32,214 nt of DNA. It comes from Clostridia bacterium (GTDB lineage Bacteria; Bacillota_A; Clostridia; TANB77; CAG-508). Position numbers and translations under genes: made by a program. The DNA lies in the NCBI GenBank assembly GCA_022791475.1, contig JAAVZD010000015.1, positions 1 to 32,214 on the forward strand. Reading direction: 5' to 3'. The number at the start of each line of letters is the position of its first letter. Within the stretch, counting starts at the first letter, position 1. Shown here one piece after another: positions 1 through 8,669 of the stretch. The notes below the pieces were generated by a model, which was given only the letters and a program-made list of their open reading frames with translations, searched no databases and was not told the DNA's origin.

Positions 1-63
1 CTAATTACTACCGCTTGGTTTTTTCAAAGGTTTGTTTATTGTTTACTTTTCAATGTACTTTTT

Positions 64-85
64 GTTACTCACTTTGGTGTGTAAC
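64..85. other. small hairpin in AT-rich non-coding DNA
   Basis: GTTAC and GTAAC arms enclose CAC/GTG with a T-T mismatch and a TTTG loop, followed on the plus strand by a T-rich tail. It could be the terminator of a gene lying left of the window. The rest of 1-450 is very AT-rich with no supportable gene; a perfect AAAACTTTTT/AAAAAGTTTT palindrome lies near 133-152. Confidence 0.3.
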
Positions 86-462
86 GTTTTGTATTTTACT
101 ACTTTTGAAACAGAATGTCAATACTTTTTTCAAAACTTTTTAAAAAGTTTTTTATTTGTATTTTTGTGCAAAATAATAAACTAGTAAGTTAGCTTTTTCT
201 ATATTTTTGTTCTATATTTTTGCCTAAGTTTTTTTACTAATTTATAATTTATTTTCATCTGTTTGTTAGGTACTTTTTTATAATACCATGAATAAATTAT
301 AAAGTCAATACATTTTTTGAAATATTTTAAAAAATTTTAAAATATTTTGTCGTTTTTTATTTAGTGTCTTTATCTTCGTGCTACATTTATAATATTAACA
401 TAATTTTTATATTATTGCAAGTGTTTTTTTGTGGTAATTTCTGGATGTCTTTGTTTCATTTT

Positions 463-627
463 ACTGTTTGCATTGCAACATAGTAGCAACCAACGTGAAG
501 GAAGTAATATATTTTATCTTTGTAATAAAGACTAACTGCCCTTTGAGGCGAGAGAATATTTATGAGCTTGGAGGCAAAATGAAAAAAATAAAATATATTA
601 CCTCCTGAGAGCGGACTTTAAAGCAGT
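463..627. ncRNA. structured RNA candidate, 6S-RNA-like architecture
   Basis: An 18-position helix (500-517 with 588-605, 17 of 18 paired) closes a 70-nt apical region. Outside it is a large asymmetric internal bubble (470-499 opposite 606-620), closed by a 7-bp outer helix (463-469 with 621-627). A closing stem, big central bubble and long terminal arm are the hallmark of 6S RNA, the RNA polymerase decoy. No coding frame is supported here. The strand is not resolved because the helix is symmetric and no clear terminator is seen. The 6S assignment is inference from shape only; the folded structure is much more secure. Confidence 0.4.
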
Positions 628-646
628 CATTTAAAAAGTAATTATT

Positions 647-881
647 TTATATTTCTACTAATATAACATCATCCCCTATACACTTTATATTCTGCCAAGG
701 AATTACTATATCATTACTACTTGAAAATACACTTAATATTTTATTGCTTCCTGGAACTATTATAGAGGTTATATTTCCGTTTTCTAAATCTGCACATACA
801 TCTTGAACATATCCGAAGCCTTTTCCCATCTTTTATATTAATTACTTCTTTATGTTTAAAATCTAATCCTTTTTGCCCCAT
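647..881 (-). CDS. ylmC: YlmC/YmxH-family PRC-barrel sporulation protein (requires +1 shift)
   Basis: A 77-residue protein of the small PRC-barrel YlmC/YmxH family, which commonly follows sigG in Clostridia and Bacillus. The ATG at 881-879 has an AAGGAG 8 nt upstream. The first 22 codons (ending KDGKRL) run into an in-frame CGG at 815-813. Skipping the C gives KRLGYVQDVCADLENGN, the family consensus, to a stop at 647. Without the shift the frame reads RICSRC and departs from the family. Length matches the usual 75-90 residues. A short frame starting at an internal ATG covers only the 3' part and lacks its own ribosome site. The identity is fairly sure; the exact role in sporulation is not known. 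Confidence 0.8.
812..815 (-). other. CGGA +1 recoding site in ylmC
   Basis: Reads CTT-C-GGA-TAT on the minus strand. An extra C before the glycine codon puts CGG in frame; omitting it joins KRL to GYVQD and restores the PRC-barrel reading frame. Residue 23 becomes Gly. Confidence 0.8.
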
Positions 882-981
882 AACATTTTCTCCTTTATAC
901 TATTATATTATATAATAATGAAAAACTTTCTCTTTTTTTATAAATATTATTTATTAATAAATAATATTTTAATTTCATTAT

Positions 982-1025
982 AAAAAGACTAATATAAATA
1001 AAATTATATTTATATTAGTCTTTTT
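982..1025. terminator. bidirectional terminator between sigG and ylmC
   Basis: A perfect 18-bp stem (982-999 with 1008-1025) with an 8-nt loop; A-runs and T-runs flank both arms, so it can end transcription in either direction. It lies downstream of sigG and upstream of ylmC, both on the minus strand. Confidence 0.85.
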
Positions 1026-1112
1026 GATTATTTTATTCCTATAATGTAAGCTTCCAAATGTTCAAGTTTTATACCTTTCGCTCCCTCATATGCATATTGC
1101 CTCCTTTATATT

Positions 1113-1887
1113 TTATTTATATATTCTTTTTATATGCTCAATAGCACTTTTTTCTAGACGTGATACTTGTGCTTGTGATATTCCTATTTCGTCTGCTACT
1201 TCTATTTGTGTTCTCCCTTCAAAGAAACGTTTATTTATTATTGACTTTTCTTTTTCGTTTAGCTTTTTCATTGCTTCTAATATTGTTATGTTTTCAGCCC
1301 AGTTTTCGTCTGTATTTTTTGTGTCGCTTACTTGGTCTAATATATATAGTTTTTCTGTTCCATCTCCATATACTGGCTCTTGAAGTGATATTGGTTCTTG
1401 TATTGCATCTAAACTAAATGCTATTTCTTCTTTATCTACTCCTAGTTCTTTTGCTATTTCTTCTATTGTTGGTTCCCTTTGAGTTTCTTTTATTATTCTT
1501 TCTTTTACTGCTAGCGTTTTATATGCTAAGTCTCTTATTGACCTGCTTACTCTTATTGGGTTATTGTCTCTTAAGTATCTTCGTATTTCTCCTATTATCA
1601 TTGGTACTGCATAGGTTGAAAATTGTACGTTTTGACTTAAGTCGAAGTTATCCATTGCTTTTATTAAACCGAATGCATCCTACTTGAAATAAGTCGTCTA
1701 CATTTTCTCCTCTTCCATAAAATCTTTTAATTACACTTAGTACTAATCTTAAGTTACCATTTATAAATATATCTCTTGCTTCTTCATTTCCACTTTTTAT
1801 TTTGATTAATAGTTCATTTTTTTCTTCAGATGATAGTACTGGTAGTTTTGATGTGTCTACTCCACATATTTCTACTTTTCTTATCAA
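1113..1887 (-). CDS. sigG: RNA polymerase sporulation sigma factor SigG (requires +1 shift)
   Basis: Late forespore sigma factor of 257 residues, the normal length. It starts at a TTG (1887-1885), 9 nt after a strong AAAGGAGG. The N-terminus VEICGVDTSKLPVL is diagnostic for SigG. Region 2 reads NLRLVLSVIKRF and ENVDDLFQVGCI, then meets an in-frame CGG at 1671-1669. Dropping the C gives GCIGLIKAMDNFDLSQNVQF, then PMIIGEIRRYLRDN and a C-terminal region-4 helix-turn-helix (DEIGISQAQVSRLEK). Unshifted translation would stop after about 79 residues, inside core-binding region 2. The spoIIGA-sigE-sigG neighbourhood confirms the identity. A SigF-like promoter precedes it. Confidence 0.95.
1668..1671 (-). 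other. CGGT +1 recoding site in sigG
   Basis: Reads GGA-TGC-ATT-C-GGT-TTA-ATA on the minus strand. Skipping the C yields GCIGLI, invariant in SigG/SigF region 2. Residue 73 becomes Gly. Confidence 0.88.
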
Positions 1888-1922
1888 AGAAAAAACCTCC
1901 TTTAAGAAATATCTTGTAATTT

Positions 1923-1953
1923 GATTATTTCCAAAGAATGGTTTTTCTATTCA
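1923..1953 (-). promoter_or_regulatory. possible SigF-type promoter for sigG
   Basis: On the minus strand a GAATA -35-like element (1952-1948) is followed 15 nt later by GGAAATAATC (1932-1923), close to the SigF -10 pattern GGNRANANTW. SigF-driven sigG transcription is established in Bacillus, and the position 30-40 nt before the sigG start fits. Confidence 0.4.
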
Positions 1954-1977
1954 ATTATTGTTCGACTATATTCAACA

Positions 1978-2010
1978 ATAAAAGCTCTCTGTATTACTGA
2001 GAGCTTTTAT
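1978..2010 (-). terminator. terminator overlapping the end of the orphan gene
   Basis: 12-bp stem (1978-1989 with 1999-2010) with flanking A/T runs. It contains the last codons and stop of the 1994-2599 gene and insulates it from sigG. Confidence 0.7.
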
Positions 2011-2599
2011 TTGTTTCTCTTTCTTTACGAAATTCATCAAAGACTTTTTTTACTTTATATTTTACTCTTCCGTGTAACCAACAGTCTAAACTTCTTTTTA
2101 TGATTAGTTCCATAGTTTCATCTGATACTATGTTTTCAACAATTGCAATCTTCAAAATCAACCTTACTAAACGGTCTGATTCCAAATTATATTTCTTTTT
2201 AAAATATTTGATAGGCTTAAAAGGGTTATTCGCTACATCTTCTGCTATACATTTTATTTGAACTTTTGATATTCCAGTTACTAAAAATTCTTCACGTTGT
2301 TTTAGTAATCTATCATAATAAAGAACACATTTGCCAGACGATTGCTGAGTTCGCATTTCAGATTTGGTAATCGCTTTGTTTCTAATTGCTTCAACCATTT
2401 CTCTGGAAATGTATGCATGTATTATAGCGTCTTCCTTAATTCTTTTAAAACAACTTAATGTTATATTGTTATCTCTTGCTACATCTTTCTGTGATACCAC
2501 ATAGTCACTTGTAGCATACCGCTCCAATACCTCTATTTCAAATTCTTTTAATTCTTCAAAACCCTTTTCCTGTTGCAATTGTGTATATGTTCGTGCCAT
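1994..2599 (-). CDS. hypothetical protein of unknown function inserted between sigE and sigG
   Basis: A 201-residue soluble protein with a strong AGGAGG ribosome site 6 nt before the ATG. I do not recognise the family. It is charged and helical, with a possible helix-turn-helix near residues 36-55 (SQKDVARDNNITLSCFKRIK), so a DNA-binding role is possible but unproven. It interrupts the usual adjacency of sigE and sigG and has its own terminator. Arginine codons include CGA, CGT and one in-frame CGG (2521-2519, codon 27) that must be read as an ordinary triplet: a +1 shift there meets a stop within about 20 codons. This differs from all recognised core genes here and suggests recent acquisition. 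Confidence 0.7.
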   Translation of the reverse strand: MARTYTQLQQEKGFEELKEFEIEVLERYATSDYVVSQKDVARDNNITLSCFKRIKEDAIIHAYISREMVEAIRNKAITKSEMRTQQSSGKCVLYYDRLLKQREEFLVTGISKVQIKCIAEDVANNPFKPIKYFKKKYNLESDRLVRLILKIAIVENIVSDETMELIIKRSLDCWLHGRVKYKVKKVFDEFRKERETNKSSQ

Positions 2600-2752
2600 G
2601 TTTTAACCTCCTATAATTATATTTTTCGGTTCAAATTATTAACATAATGCTATTATAGCATGTTTTTATATTTTTGTCTATTCTTTTATAGAATTTTAAA
2701 TTATAATATATATTCCTTATTATAAAGTAGTGAAAATCCATAGCATAAATAC

Positions 2753-3485
2753 CTATCCTGTCTTGCTCATTATATCTTTTTTCATTTTTGATATTATTTT
2801 CTTTTCTAACCTTGATATGTAACTTTGTGATATTCCGAAGCATGTCTGCTACTTCTTTTTGGGTTTTTTCGTCTCCACTTATAAAGCCAAATCTTAATTC
2901 CATTATATTTCTTTCTCGGCTATTTAGTTTTTCTATTGATGCTTTTAGAAGTTGTTTATCTACTTCGTCTTCTATTCTTCTTGAGGTTATGTCTGGTTCT
3001 GTTCCTAATATGTCTGATAATAAAAGTTCATTTCCATCTCCATCTTGATTTAATGGCTCATCTATAGAAATTTCTCCTTTTATTCTATTACTTCTTCTTA
3101 AATACATTAATATTTCATTTTCAATACATCTTGATGCATATGTGGCAAGTTTTATGTTTTTCCCAGTATTAAATGTATTTACTCCTTTCATTAGCCCTAT
3201 TGTTCCTATTGATATTAAATCTTCTAGCCCTACTCCTGTATTTTCAAATTTTTTTGCTATGTATACTACTAATCTTAAGTTTCGCTCTACTAATTTTTGC
3301 CTTGTTTCTAATTTTCCTTCTTGTAGTTCATTAAGTAAAGTCTCCTCTTCTTCTGATGTTAATGGTGGTGGAAGGTTTGCGTTTCCTCCTATATAATATA
3401 TTGGCATATTTTCTATTTCATCTTCATTTATGAATTTTGCATATATTGTATTTATACTACTTACTAATGCTTGTAATATATTCAC
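2753..3485 (-). CDS. sigE: RNA polymerase sporulation sigma factor SigE precursor (requires +1 shift)
   Basis: Early mother-cell sigma factor, 243 residues (Bacillus 239). I place the start at GTG 3485-3483, 8 nt after AAAGGAG; a GTG 9 nt upstream overlaps that site. A short pro-sequence precedes [13 protein letters not shown], the region processed by SpoIIGA. Then come [34 protein letters not shown] and [19 protein letters not shown], all hallmarks of SigE. An in-frame CGG at 2837-2835 interrupts the region-4 helix-turn-helix. Skipping the C gives [17 protein letters not shown], identical to the family, and a stop at 2753. Without the shift the frame runs on to 2631 with an unrelated tail lacking the DNA-recognition helix. 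Overlaps spoIIGA by 29 nt. Confidence 0.95.
2834..2837 (-). other. CGGA +1 recoding site in sigE
   Basis: Reads GAC-ATG-CTT-C-GGA-ATA-TCA on the minus strand. Skipping the C yields DMLGIS, the start of the SigE helix-turn-helix. Residue 217 becomes Gly. Confidence 0.88.
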
Positions 3486-4389
3486 TTTCTCCACTCCTTT
3501 CTATTATATCTAATCCTATTAAAGCATTATATTTATTTTTTTTACTTAACTTTTTATTATATATTCCAATAATTACATCTTTTATTTCTTCTTCATTAAA
3601 GTCTATTTCTACTATTACTTTTTTTACTTTTAATCCTAATAACATACCATTTTCTTTCCCTAGTGATGTAAACGGTATTACTCTAAATTTTGATATGTAT
3701 TTAATTACTTCCTCTTCATATATTTCATTTGATATTTCACCTCCTATTATTTTTTCTAAATTATCTAATATTTTACATGGGATTATTTCATATAAAATAT
3801 CTTTTTCTATTACTATTACTGGCATTCTTGTTATTGGGTCTTTTAACATATTGCCCGTATCTATCATTGCTTTTGTTTTTATGTTCTTTTCTCCGACAAA
3901 AACGGTAATTTCACAAAACATATCTTTTTTATTTAACCTACGTTTAACTACTTTAAATGCTATAACACTTATAGTGAATCCAACTATTCCACCTAGCATA
4001 GCAATTTTTAATGGATATGTACCTATTAGCATTCCATTTCTCATTAGTATTTCTTGTGGTTTTACAAAATATAATAATGCAAAACTACAACCTCCAAATA
4101 CAAATGATGTTAAATAAAAAATTGTGATTTGTTTTAATAATAGTTTAATATTCTTTGCATTATATGCTAAATATACCATTACAACTGAAAGTAGTATTTT
4201 CATAAAAAAGTTTGTGTATATTGGTAATATTTCCATATATGCGAGTATAGAATATATTCCACCTAATAAAGCTGATACAATTAACCTTATATGGTTTAAT
4301 TTTATTTTTAATATGTAACCTGTTGCAAATAGTATGATGTAGTTCATTATTAGGTTTTCTATTAATACAACATCTAGGTAAATAGTCAT
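3457..4389 (-). CDS. spoIIGA: pro-SigE processing aspartic protease SpoIIGA
   Basis: Membrane protease of 310 residues that activates pro-SigE. The N-terminal half has about five hydrophobic segments (from [20 protein letters not shown] to [11 protein letters not shown]). The C-terminal half is the aspartic-protease-like domain, with the catalytic DTG motif in [13 protein letters not shown]. Start ATG at 4389 after AAAGGAG. It overlaps the sigE start by 29 nt, implying one transcript, so protease and substrate are made together. CGG occurs only across codon boundaries and the frame is intact. Confidence 0.93.
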   Translation of the reverse strand: MTIYLDVVLIENLIMNYIILFATGYILKIKLNHIRLIVSALLGGIYSILAYMEILPIYTNFFMKILLSVVMVYLAYNAKNIKLLLKQITIFYLTSFVFGGCSFALLYFVKPQEILMRNGMLIGTYPLKIAMLGGIVGFTISVIAFKVVKRRLNKKDMFCEITVFVGEKNIKTKAMIDTGNMLKDPITRMPVIVIEKDILYEIIPCKILDNLEKIIGGEISNEIYEEEVIKYISKFRVIPFTSLGKENGMLLGLKVKKVIVEIDFNEEEIKDVIIGIYNKKLSKKNKYNALIGLDIIERSGESEYITSISK

Positions 4390-4412
4390 TTATGGCTCCT
4401 TTATTTTGGAGG

Positions 4413-4543
4413 TTGGAAGTTAGAAGTTGGAGGTTGGACCTTTAGGTAATTTCTTCGGAGGGCGGGTCGCCGAAGGTGGCGACCCCTACAATTCTCTTTT
4501 TCTATTTTTTTATGTTTTTTCATTTCTGACTTCTAGCTTCCAA
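4413..4543. repeat. MITE-like element between ftsZ and spoIIGA
   Basis: Bounded by 15-nt inverted repeats (4413-4427 and 4529-4543, one mismatch) and carrying an inner hairpin GGTCGCC/GGCGACC (4465-4471 with 4478-4484). The inner motif ends in CCCCTACAATT and recurs, degraded, at 7497-7553, 17786-17815 and 21251-21360. It is GC-richer than its surroundings and non-coding. The rest of 4390-4804 holds only the ftsZ terminator. Confidence 0.6.
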
Positions 4544-4726
4544 ACTTTTATTGATGTGTTTGGTAAAATTTTAATTGTACTTGTGCTATTTTAGTGTTAG
4601 CTTGGGCAAAATTGGGTATTCCTTAAGTAGTATTCCTTACTGATTTAACCCCTACAATAATTTCTTTACATTGCTTAAAATTATAGCTCTTCTTTTTTAA
4701 ATTTTCTGTCATTTCTTGGGCACGAA

Positions 4727-4764
4727 AAAAAGAAATAATCTACATTTTTAGATTATTTCTTTTT
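4727..4764 (-). terminator. ftsZ terminator
   Basis: 16-bp stem (4727-4742 with 4749-4764), 6-nt loop, and a T-run in the minus-strand direction, about 40 nt past the ftsZ stop. Confidence 0.8.
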
Positions 4765-4804
4765 GTTTTTTATTTTTTATTTTATATTTTTATATTTTTC
4801 GTTA

Positions 4805-5923
4805 TTATTTTATACCTTTATTTTTATTTCTTAAAAAAGAAGGAATGTCTAAGTCGTTTGCAGAATTTGTGTTATCTATTGGAGCTGGTATTGAGTTTAT
4901 TTTTTCTCCCCATGCTCTATCTACTATGCTACTTACATTTGATGCTACTGTTCCTGATTCTTTTTCAAATCCTGTTGCTATTACTGTTATTACTATATCA
5001 TCATCTAAGCTTTCATCTATTACTGCACCAAAGATTATATTTGCTTCTGGATCTACACTTCTTTGTACTAATTCTGCTGCTGTGTTTACTTCATGTAATC
5101 CTAAGTTTGCTCCACCTGTAATGTTGATGATAACTCCTCTTGCTCCTTCTATTGAGCTTTCTAGTAGTGGGTTTTGTACTGCTTGTTTTGCTGCATCTTC
5201 TGCTCTGCTTTCTCCTGATGCTCTACCTATTCCCATGTGTGCTATTCCTGTATTTAGCATTATTGTTTTAACATCTGCAAAGTCTAAGTTTACTAAACCT
5301 GGCACTGCAATTAGGTCTGATATACCTTGTACACCTTGTCTTAATACATCATCTGCCATTTTGAAAGCTTCTACTATTGATGTTTTTCTATCTATTATTT
5401 GTAATAGTTTATCGTTTGGAATTACTACTAATGTATCAACTTTTCCTTTTAGGCTTTCTACTCCACGGTCTGCTTGTGATAAACGTTTTTTACCTTCGAA
5501 TGTGAATGGTTTTGTAACAACACCTATTGTTAATATTCCCATCTCTTTTGCACATGCTGCTACTATTGGTGCTGCACCTGTTCCTGTTCCTCCACCCATT
5601 CCGGCTGTAACAAATACCATATCTGCTCCACGTAATGCTTCTTGTATTTCTGCTTTGCTTTCTTCTGCTGCTTGTGCTCCAATATCAGGGTTTGCTCCTG
5701 CTCCTAAACCTCTTGTTATTTTTTCTCCTATTTGAATTTTTGAACCTGCTTTTGATAATAATAGAGCTTGTCTATCAGTATTTACTGCTATAAATTCTAC
5801 TCCTTTTATTCCAGAGTCTACCATTCTATTTACAGCATTGTTTCCTGCTCCACCTACACCTATTACTTTTATTGTTGCTGTTCCATCTAACATTGTATTT
5901 TCTTCTGCCCCATCTACGTACAT
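4805..5923 (-). CDS. ftsZ: cell division GTPase FtsZ
   Basis: Tubulin-like GTPase that forms the division ring at midcell and the polar septum in sporulation. The 372 residues show [17 protein letters not shown] (nucleotide-binding), the tubulin signature [10 protein letters not shown] near residues 110-120, and the synergy-loop [11 protein letters not shown]. The tail [11 protein letters not shown] is the conserved peptide that binds FtsA. Start ATG at 5923 with AAGGAGG upstream. Lies 140 nt downstream of ftsA, with a small inverted repeat between. Intact frame; its one CGG straddles GCC-GGA. Confidence 0.98.
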   Translation of the reverse strand: MYVDGAEENTMLDGTATIKVIGVGGAGNNAVNRMVDSGIKGVEFIAVNTDRQALLLSKAGSKIQIGEKITRGLGAGANPDIGAQAAEESKAEIQEALRGADMVFVTAGMGGGTGTGAAPIVAACAKEMGILTIGVVTKPFTFEGKKRLSQADRGVESLKGKVDTLVVIPNDKLLQIIDRKTSIVEAFKMADDVLRQGVQGISDLIAVPGLVNLDFADVKTIMLNTGIAHMGIGRASGESRAEDAAKQAVQNPLLESSIEGARGVIINITGGANLGLHEVNTAAELVQRSVDPEANIIFGAVIDESLDDDIVITVIATGFEKESGTVASNVSSIVDRAWGEKINSIPAPIDNTNSANDLDIPSFLRNKNKGIK

Positions 5924-5950
5924 TATATTTTCCTCCTTTTTATATTGGTC

Positions 5951-6005
5951 AGGGGACTACTTCCTACCTTTTGGTACTCACACTTGGGCAGAAGGAATGT
6001 CCCCT
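5951..6005. repeat. imperfect inverted repeat between ftsA and ftsZ
   Basis: AGGGGAC (5951-5957) pairs with GTCCCCT (5999-6005), and TTCCT with AGGAA just inside. The GGGGAC end resembles the 95-bp palindromic element at 30517-30611, so this may be a relative of the same mobile repeat. Confidence 0.5.
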
Positions 6006-6063
6006 TCCCTTGTGAATTAGTGTTCAAATAGCTTTAGTATTCTCCTGATTTTTATATTTATTT

Positions 6064-7293
6064 TTATGAATAAAAGAACTCTTTAATTCTTTCAAATATT
6101 GTTTGTAATATATTCTCTTTTGTGTTTGAGTCTACATTACTTGATACTGATTTTGCAAATGGTCTTGCTGCTATATACCTTACTAGTGCATATGCTGTTC
6201 TGTAATCTGGCCTTGCTGTACTTATTAACCTTCCTGTTGCTACTTTTACAGGAATATTTAATATAACTTTTCCTGCTACATCACTTTTATTTATATTTGC
6301 TATTCCTTGACCTGTTATTATTACATTGTTTATTTTTTGTTTTAGTCCTTGTGCCACTATATCTTTATTTACTAGTGCAAATATTTCTTCAATTCTTGCT
6401 TCAATAATTTCTATTAATTCTGAACTTTTTATTGCTTTTGTTTTACTATCGCCTTTATATGAATTTAATATAATTTCATTATCGTTATCGATATATGATT
6501 TCATTGCTAATCCATATTGTTTTTTAAGTTTTTCTGCTTCTTCTTCTGAAATATTTAACACTAATGAAATATCTGAGGTTATGTTTTTTCCTCCTAAAGG
6601 AATTGTATTTGTATAAACAAAACCGTTAGCTTCAAATACACCTATTTCTGTATTCCCTGCTCCAATATCTAGTAACATTATATTATCTGATAGTTCATTG
6701 CTATCTAACATTAAGTTTCTTTCTGCAAGTGTTACTGGCACAAAACCATCTATTTCTATGCCTGCTTTTCTAAATATGTTTGAAACTTGTTTTATATAGT
6801 CTTTTTCTGCTAATATAACTTGTGCATTTAATGTGAAGTTTGAACTTAAGTTTCCTACTGGGTCTGAAACTATTTTCCCATCTTCTAATATAAATTTGTC
6901 AGTTACAATATCTATCATAACTTTTCCTTCTGGTATTTCTACATCCTTTATTTGCATAATTCCAGATGAAACGTCTTTTACTGATATTCCTGCGTATTTA
7001 TCTTTTGCTTCCTTTACAATACTGTTTTGTACAATTGTTACATATTTTCCAGGGACTGTTACATATGCAGAATTTATTTTTAATTCTGTTTCTGTTTCAG
7101 CTTCTTCTAATGCTTTTGAAATCGAAAGTGCTACTTCGTCTTCGTCTACTATTTTTGTTTTCTTGATTCCATTACATTTGTACTCGGTATTGCAAATTAC
7201 TTCAATTTGATTAAAGTTATTGACTTCTCCTACTACTAAACTTACTTTAGAAGTACCGATGTCAATACCTACAATAATATCACCTATAGCCAA
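6064..7293 (-). CDS. ftsA: cell division protein FtsA
   Basis: Actin-like ATPase that tethers FtsZ to the membrane. The 409 residues contain the phosphate-1 motif IVGIDIGTSKVSLVVGEV, a phosphate-2 region (MLLDIGAGNTEIGVF) and the adenosine motif VIITGQGIANI. The C-terminal amphipathic helix ILQTIFERIKEFFYS is the membrane anchor. The start is a TTG (7293-7291) preceded by a GGGGGA-type ribosome site; no better in-frame ATG exists. A sigma-A-like promoter at 7337-7365 drives it. Intact frame. Confidence 0.96.
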   Translation of the reverse strand: MAIGDIIVGIDIGTSKVSLVVGEVNNFNQIEVICNTEYKCNGIKKTKIVDEDEVALSISKALEEAETETELKINSAYVTVPGKYVTIVQNSIVKEAKDKYAGISVKDVSSGIMQIKDVEIPEGKVMIDIVTDKFILEDGKIVSDPVGNLSSNFTLNAQVILAEKDYIKQVSNIFRKAGIEIDGFVPVTLAERNLMLDSNELSDNIMLLDIGAGNTEIGVFEANGFVYTNTIPLGGKNITSDISLVLNISEEEAEKLKKQYGLAMKSYIDNDNEIILNSYKGDSKTKAIKSSELIEIIEARIEEIFALVNKDIVAQGLKQKINNVIITGQGIANINKSDVAGKVILNIPVKVATGRLISTARPDYRTAYALVRYIAARPFAKSVSSNVDSNTKENILQTIFERIKEFFYS

Positions 7294-7336
7294 AGTAATT
7301 CCCCCATCTTTTTTATTATGTTTTTATTTATTACAT

Positions 7337-7365
7337 AGAATATAATATTTTACAAAAAAAGTCAA
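7337..7365 (-). promoter_or_regulatory. promoter for ftsA
   Basis: TTGACT (7365-7360) and TATTCT (7342-7337) with a 17-nt spacer on the minus strand, about 45 nt before the ftsA start. Confidence 0.55.
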
Positions 7366-7496
7366 TAGAAAATGTTATATTTTTGTAATATTCTTGTAAT
7401 ATTTTTGTAATGCTGTTTTATTTTGTTTTCTTATGTAAATTAATATAACTTTTTCTATTGATTTTTATTTTTATATATATAAATGCAAAATGCGGA

Positions 7497-7553
7497 TTAT
7501 TTTAGGCAATTTCTTCGAAAAGCAAATCGCCGATGGTGGAAACCCCTATAATT
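7497..7553. repeat. degraded copy of the 4413-4543 repeat core
   Basis: Shares TTAGG-AATTTCTTCG, ATCGCCGA-GGTGG and ACCCCTA-AATT with 4443-4493 but has lost the paired stem. Non-coding, ending at the sbp stop. The rest of 7294-7551 is AT-rich and carries only the ftsA promoter. Confidence 0.6.
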
Positions 7554-7953
7554 ATTTTTTGATTTCATTATTAGCCTGCTTTATTGTTGCTTCTGCTTTG
7601 GCTATTATTTTTCTTGTTGTTATTTTTTCTACGTAGTACCTACGTATTGTTCCTAAGTTGTTGAACATTCTTCCTACAAATACTACTACGGCTGCTAAGT
7701 ATATGTCTACGTTTAGCTTTTCTCCTAAATATGTAAGTGCCATTGCTAATATTGCATTTACGAAAAAACCTGAAATAAATATTTTCATATCAAAGTTTTT
7801 CTTTAAGGTAGATGTTATACCTCCAAATACTGAATCTAATGCTGCTACTATAGCAATTGCCAAATATCCTGAGTATGTATATGGAATTGTTGGAATATTA
7901 ATTCCTATTATTGCACCTATTATACAACCTATTATTATTGCTATAAAAATCAT
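7552..7953 (-). CDS. sbp: small basic protein Sbp (DUF1290)
   Basis: Integral membrane protein of 133 residues, family DUF1290, found next to ftsA/ftsQ in Firmicutes. Three hydrophobic segments are visible (IIGCIIGAIIGINIP, YLAIAIVAALDSVFGG, FFVNAILAMALTYLG), followed by VGRMFNNLGTIRRY, typical of the family, and a lysine-rich tail. Start overlaps the end of the preceding DUF881 gene by 4 nt, showing translational coupling. Function is unknown beyond a link to division. Confidence 0.88.
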   Translation of the reverse strand: MIFIAIIIGCIIGAIIGINIPTIPYTYSGYLAIAIVAALDSVFGGITSTLKKNFDMKIFISGFFVNAILAMALTYLGEKLNVDIYLAAVVVFVGRMFNNLGTIRRYYVEKITTRKIIAKAEATIKQANNEIKK

Positions 7954-8657
7954 TCTTCTACCTCCTTTGCATATTTAAATTCCATAAGATTATTGCCACT
8001 ATTATATGCTAATATTTTTATACTTTTTTCTGCAGACATGTTTATAGTTTTTCCTAAACTTGTATATCTATCTATATATCCACTATTTTTTAAACTAAGT
8101 GCACTTGATAAATATTTTTGATTTCCTATTGCTTTTACAGTATATGGCGATGTTATTCTTTCTGTATTTATTAGTATTATATCATTTACATCTACAATTT
8201 CTGTCATGTTTACTACTCTTTTATCATTAATAGATATTGCTTCTGCTCCTGCTAGTTTTAGTTCATTTATTAAGTATAATAAATCATCTGCTTCTATTTG
8301 TCTGTTGTCATTATCTGATAAATGTATTATTACACCTTCTCCTGTAACATCTGTTTTTCCAACTAACATATTAGTTTGTCTTAACTCTTCATCTAATATT
8401 TTAGCTGTTTCTTCTACTGACTCTGCTTTATTTTTATATTCATTTATTTTCCCATTAGTCTCTTCAACTTTTTGAACTGTTTCTTCATACTTTGCTTTCC
8501 AACTTGCAATCATTGTTCTTAGTTCTTCTTCTCTTGCATTTTCTATTCCTGTTATGTCTGTTTCTTCTATTGTTCTAAATTGAGCAAACATTACTGATAC
8601 TAATAATACGCATAATATTCCTATGGTTATACTCATTACCATTTTTTCATTTTTCAA
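7950..8657 (-). CDS. DUF881 membrane-anchored protein (first of pair)
   Basis: A 235-residue protein with one N-terminal membrane segment (VMSITIGILCVLLVSVMFA), a coiled coil (about 35-95) and a C-terminal DUF881 domain (GEGVIIHLSDN, DLLYLINELKLAGAEAISIN, SPYTVKAIGN). DUF881 proteins are typically encoded beside sbp and ftsQ in spore-formers. Paralogue of the next gene, 12 nt away; probably a tandem duplication. The role is unknown; the extracellular domain and position suggest envelope or division work. Confidence 0.85.
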   Translation of the reverse strand: MKNEKMVMSITIGILCVLLVSVMFAQFRTIEETDITGIENAREEELRTMIASWKAKYEETVQKVEETNGKINEYKNKAESVEETAKILDEELRQTNMLVGKTDVTGEGVIIHLSDNDNRQIEADDLLYLINELKLAGAEAISINDKRVVNMTEIVDVNDIILINTERITSPYTVKAIGNQKYLSSALSLKNSGYIDRYTSLGKTINMSAEKSIKILAYNSGNNLMEFKYAKEVEE

Positions 8658-8669
8658 AATTTTTCACCT

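Noticed and set aside
1069..1095. Eight-codon ORF with AAAGGAGG-like site between sigG and its terminator
   Set aside because: Too short to support; the ribosome-like site overlaps the sigG stop region and no conserved product is recognisable.
2631..2752. C-terminal extension of SigE in the unshifted frame
   Set aside because: Replaces the DNA-recognition helix with unrelated sequence; the shifted frame matches SigE and stops at 2753.
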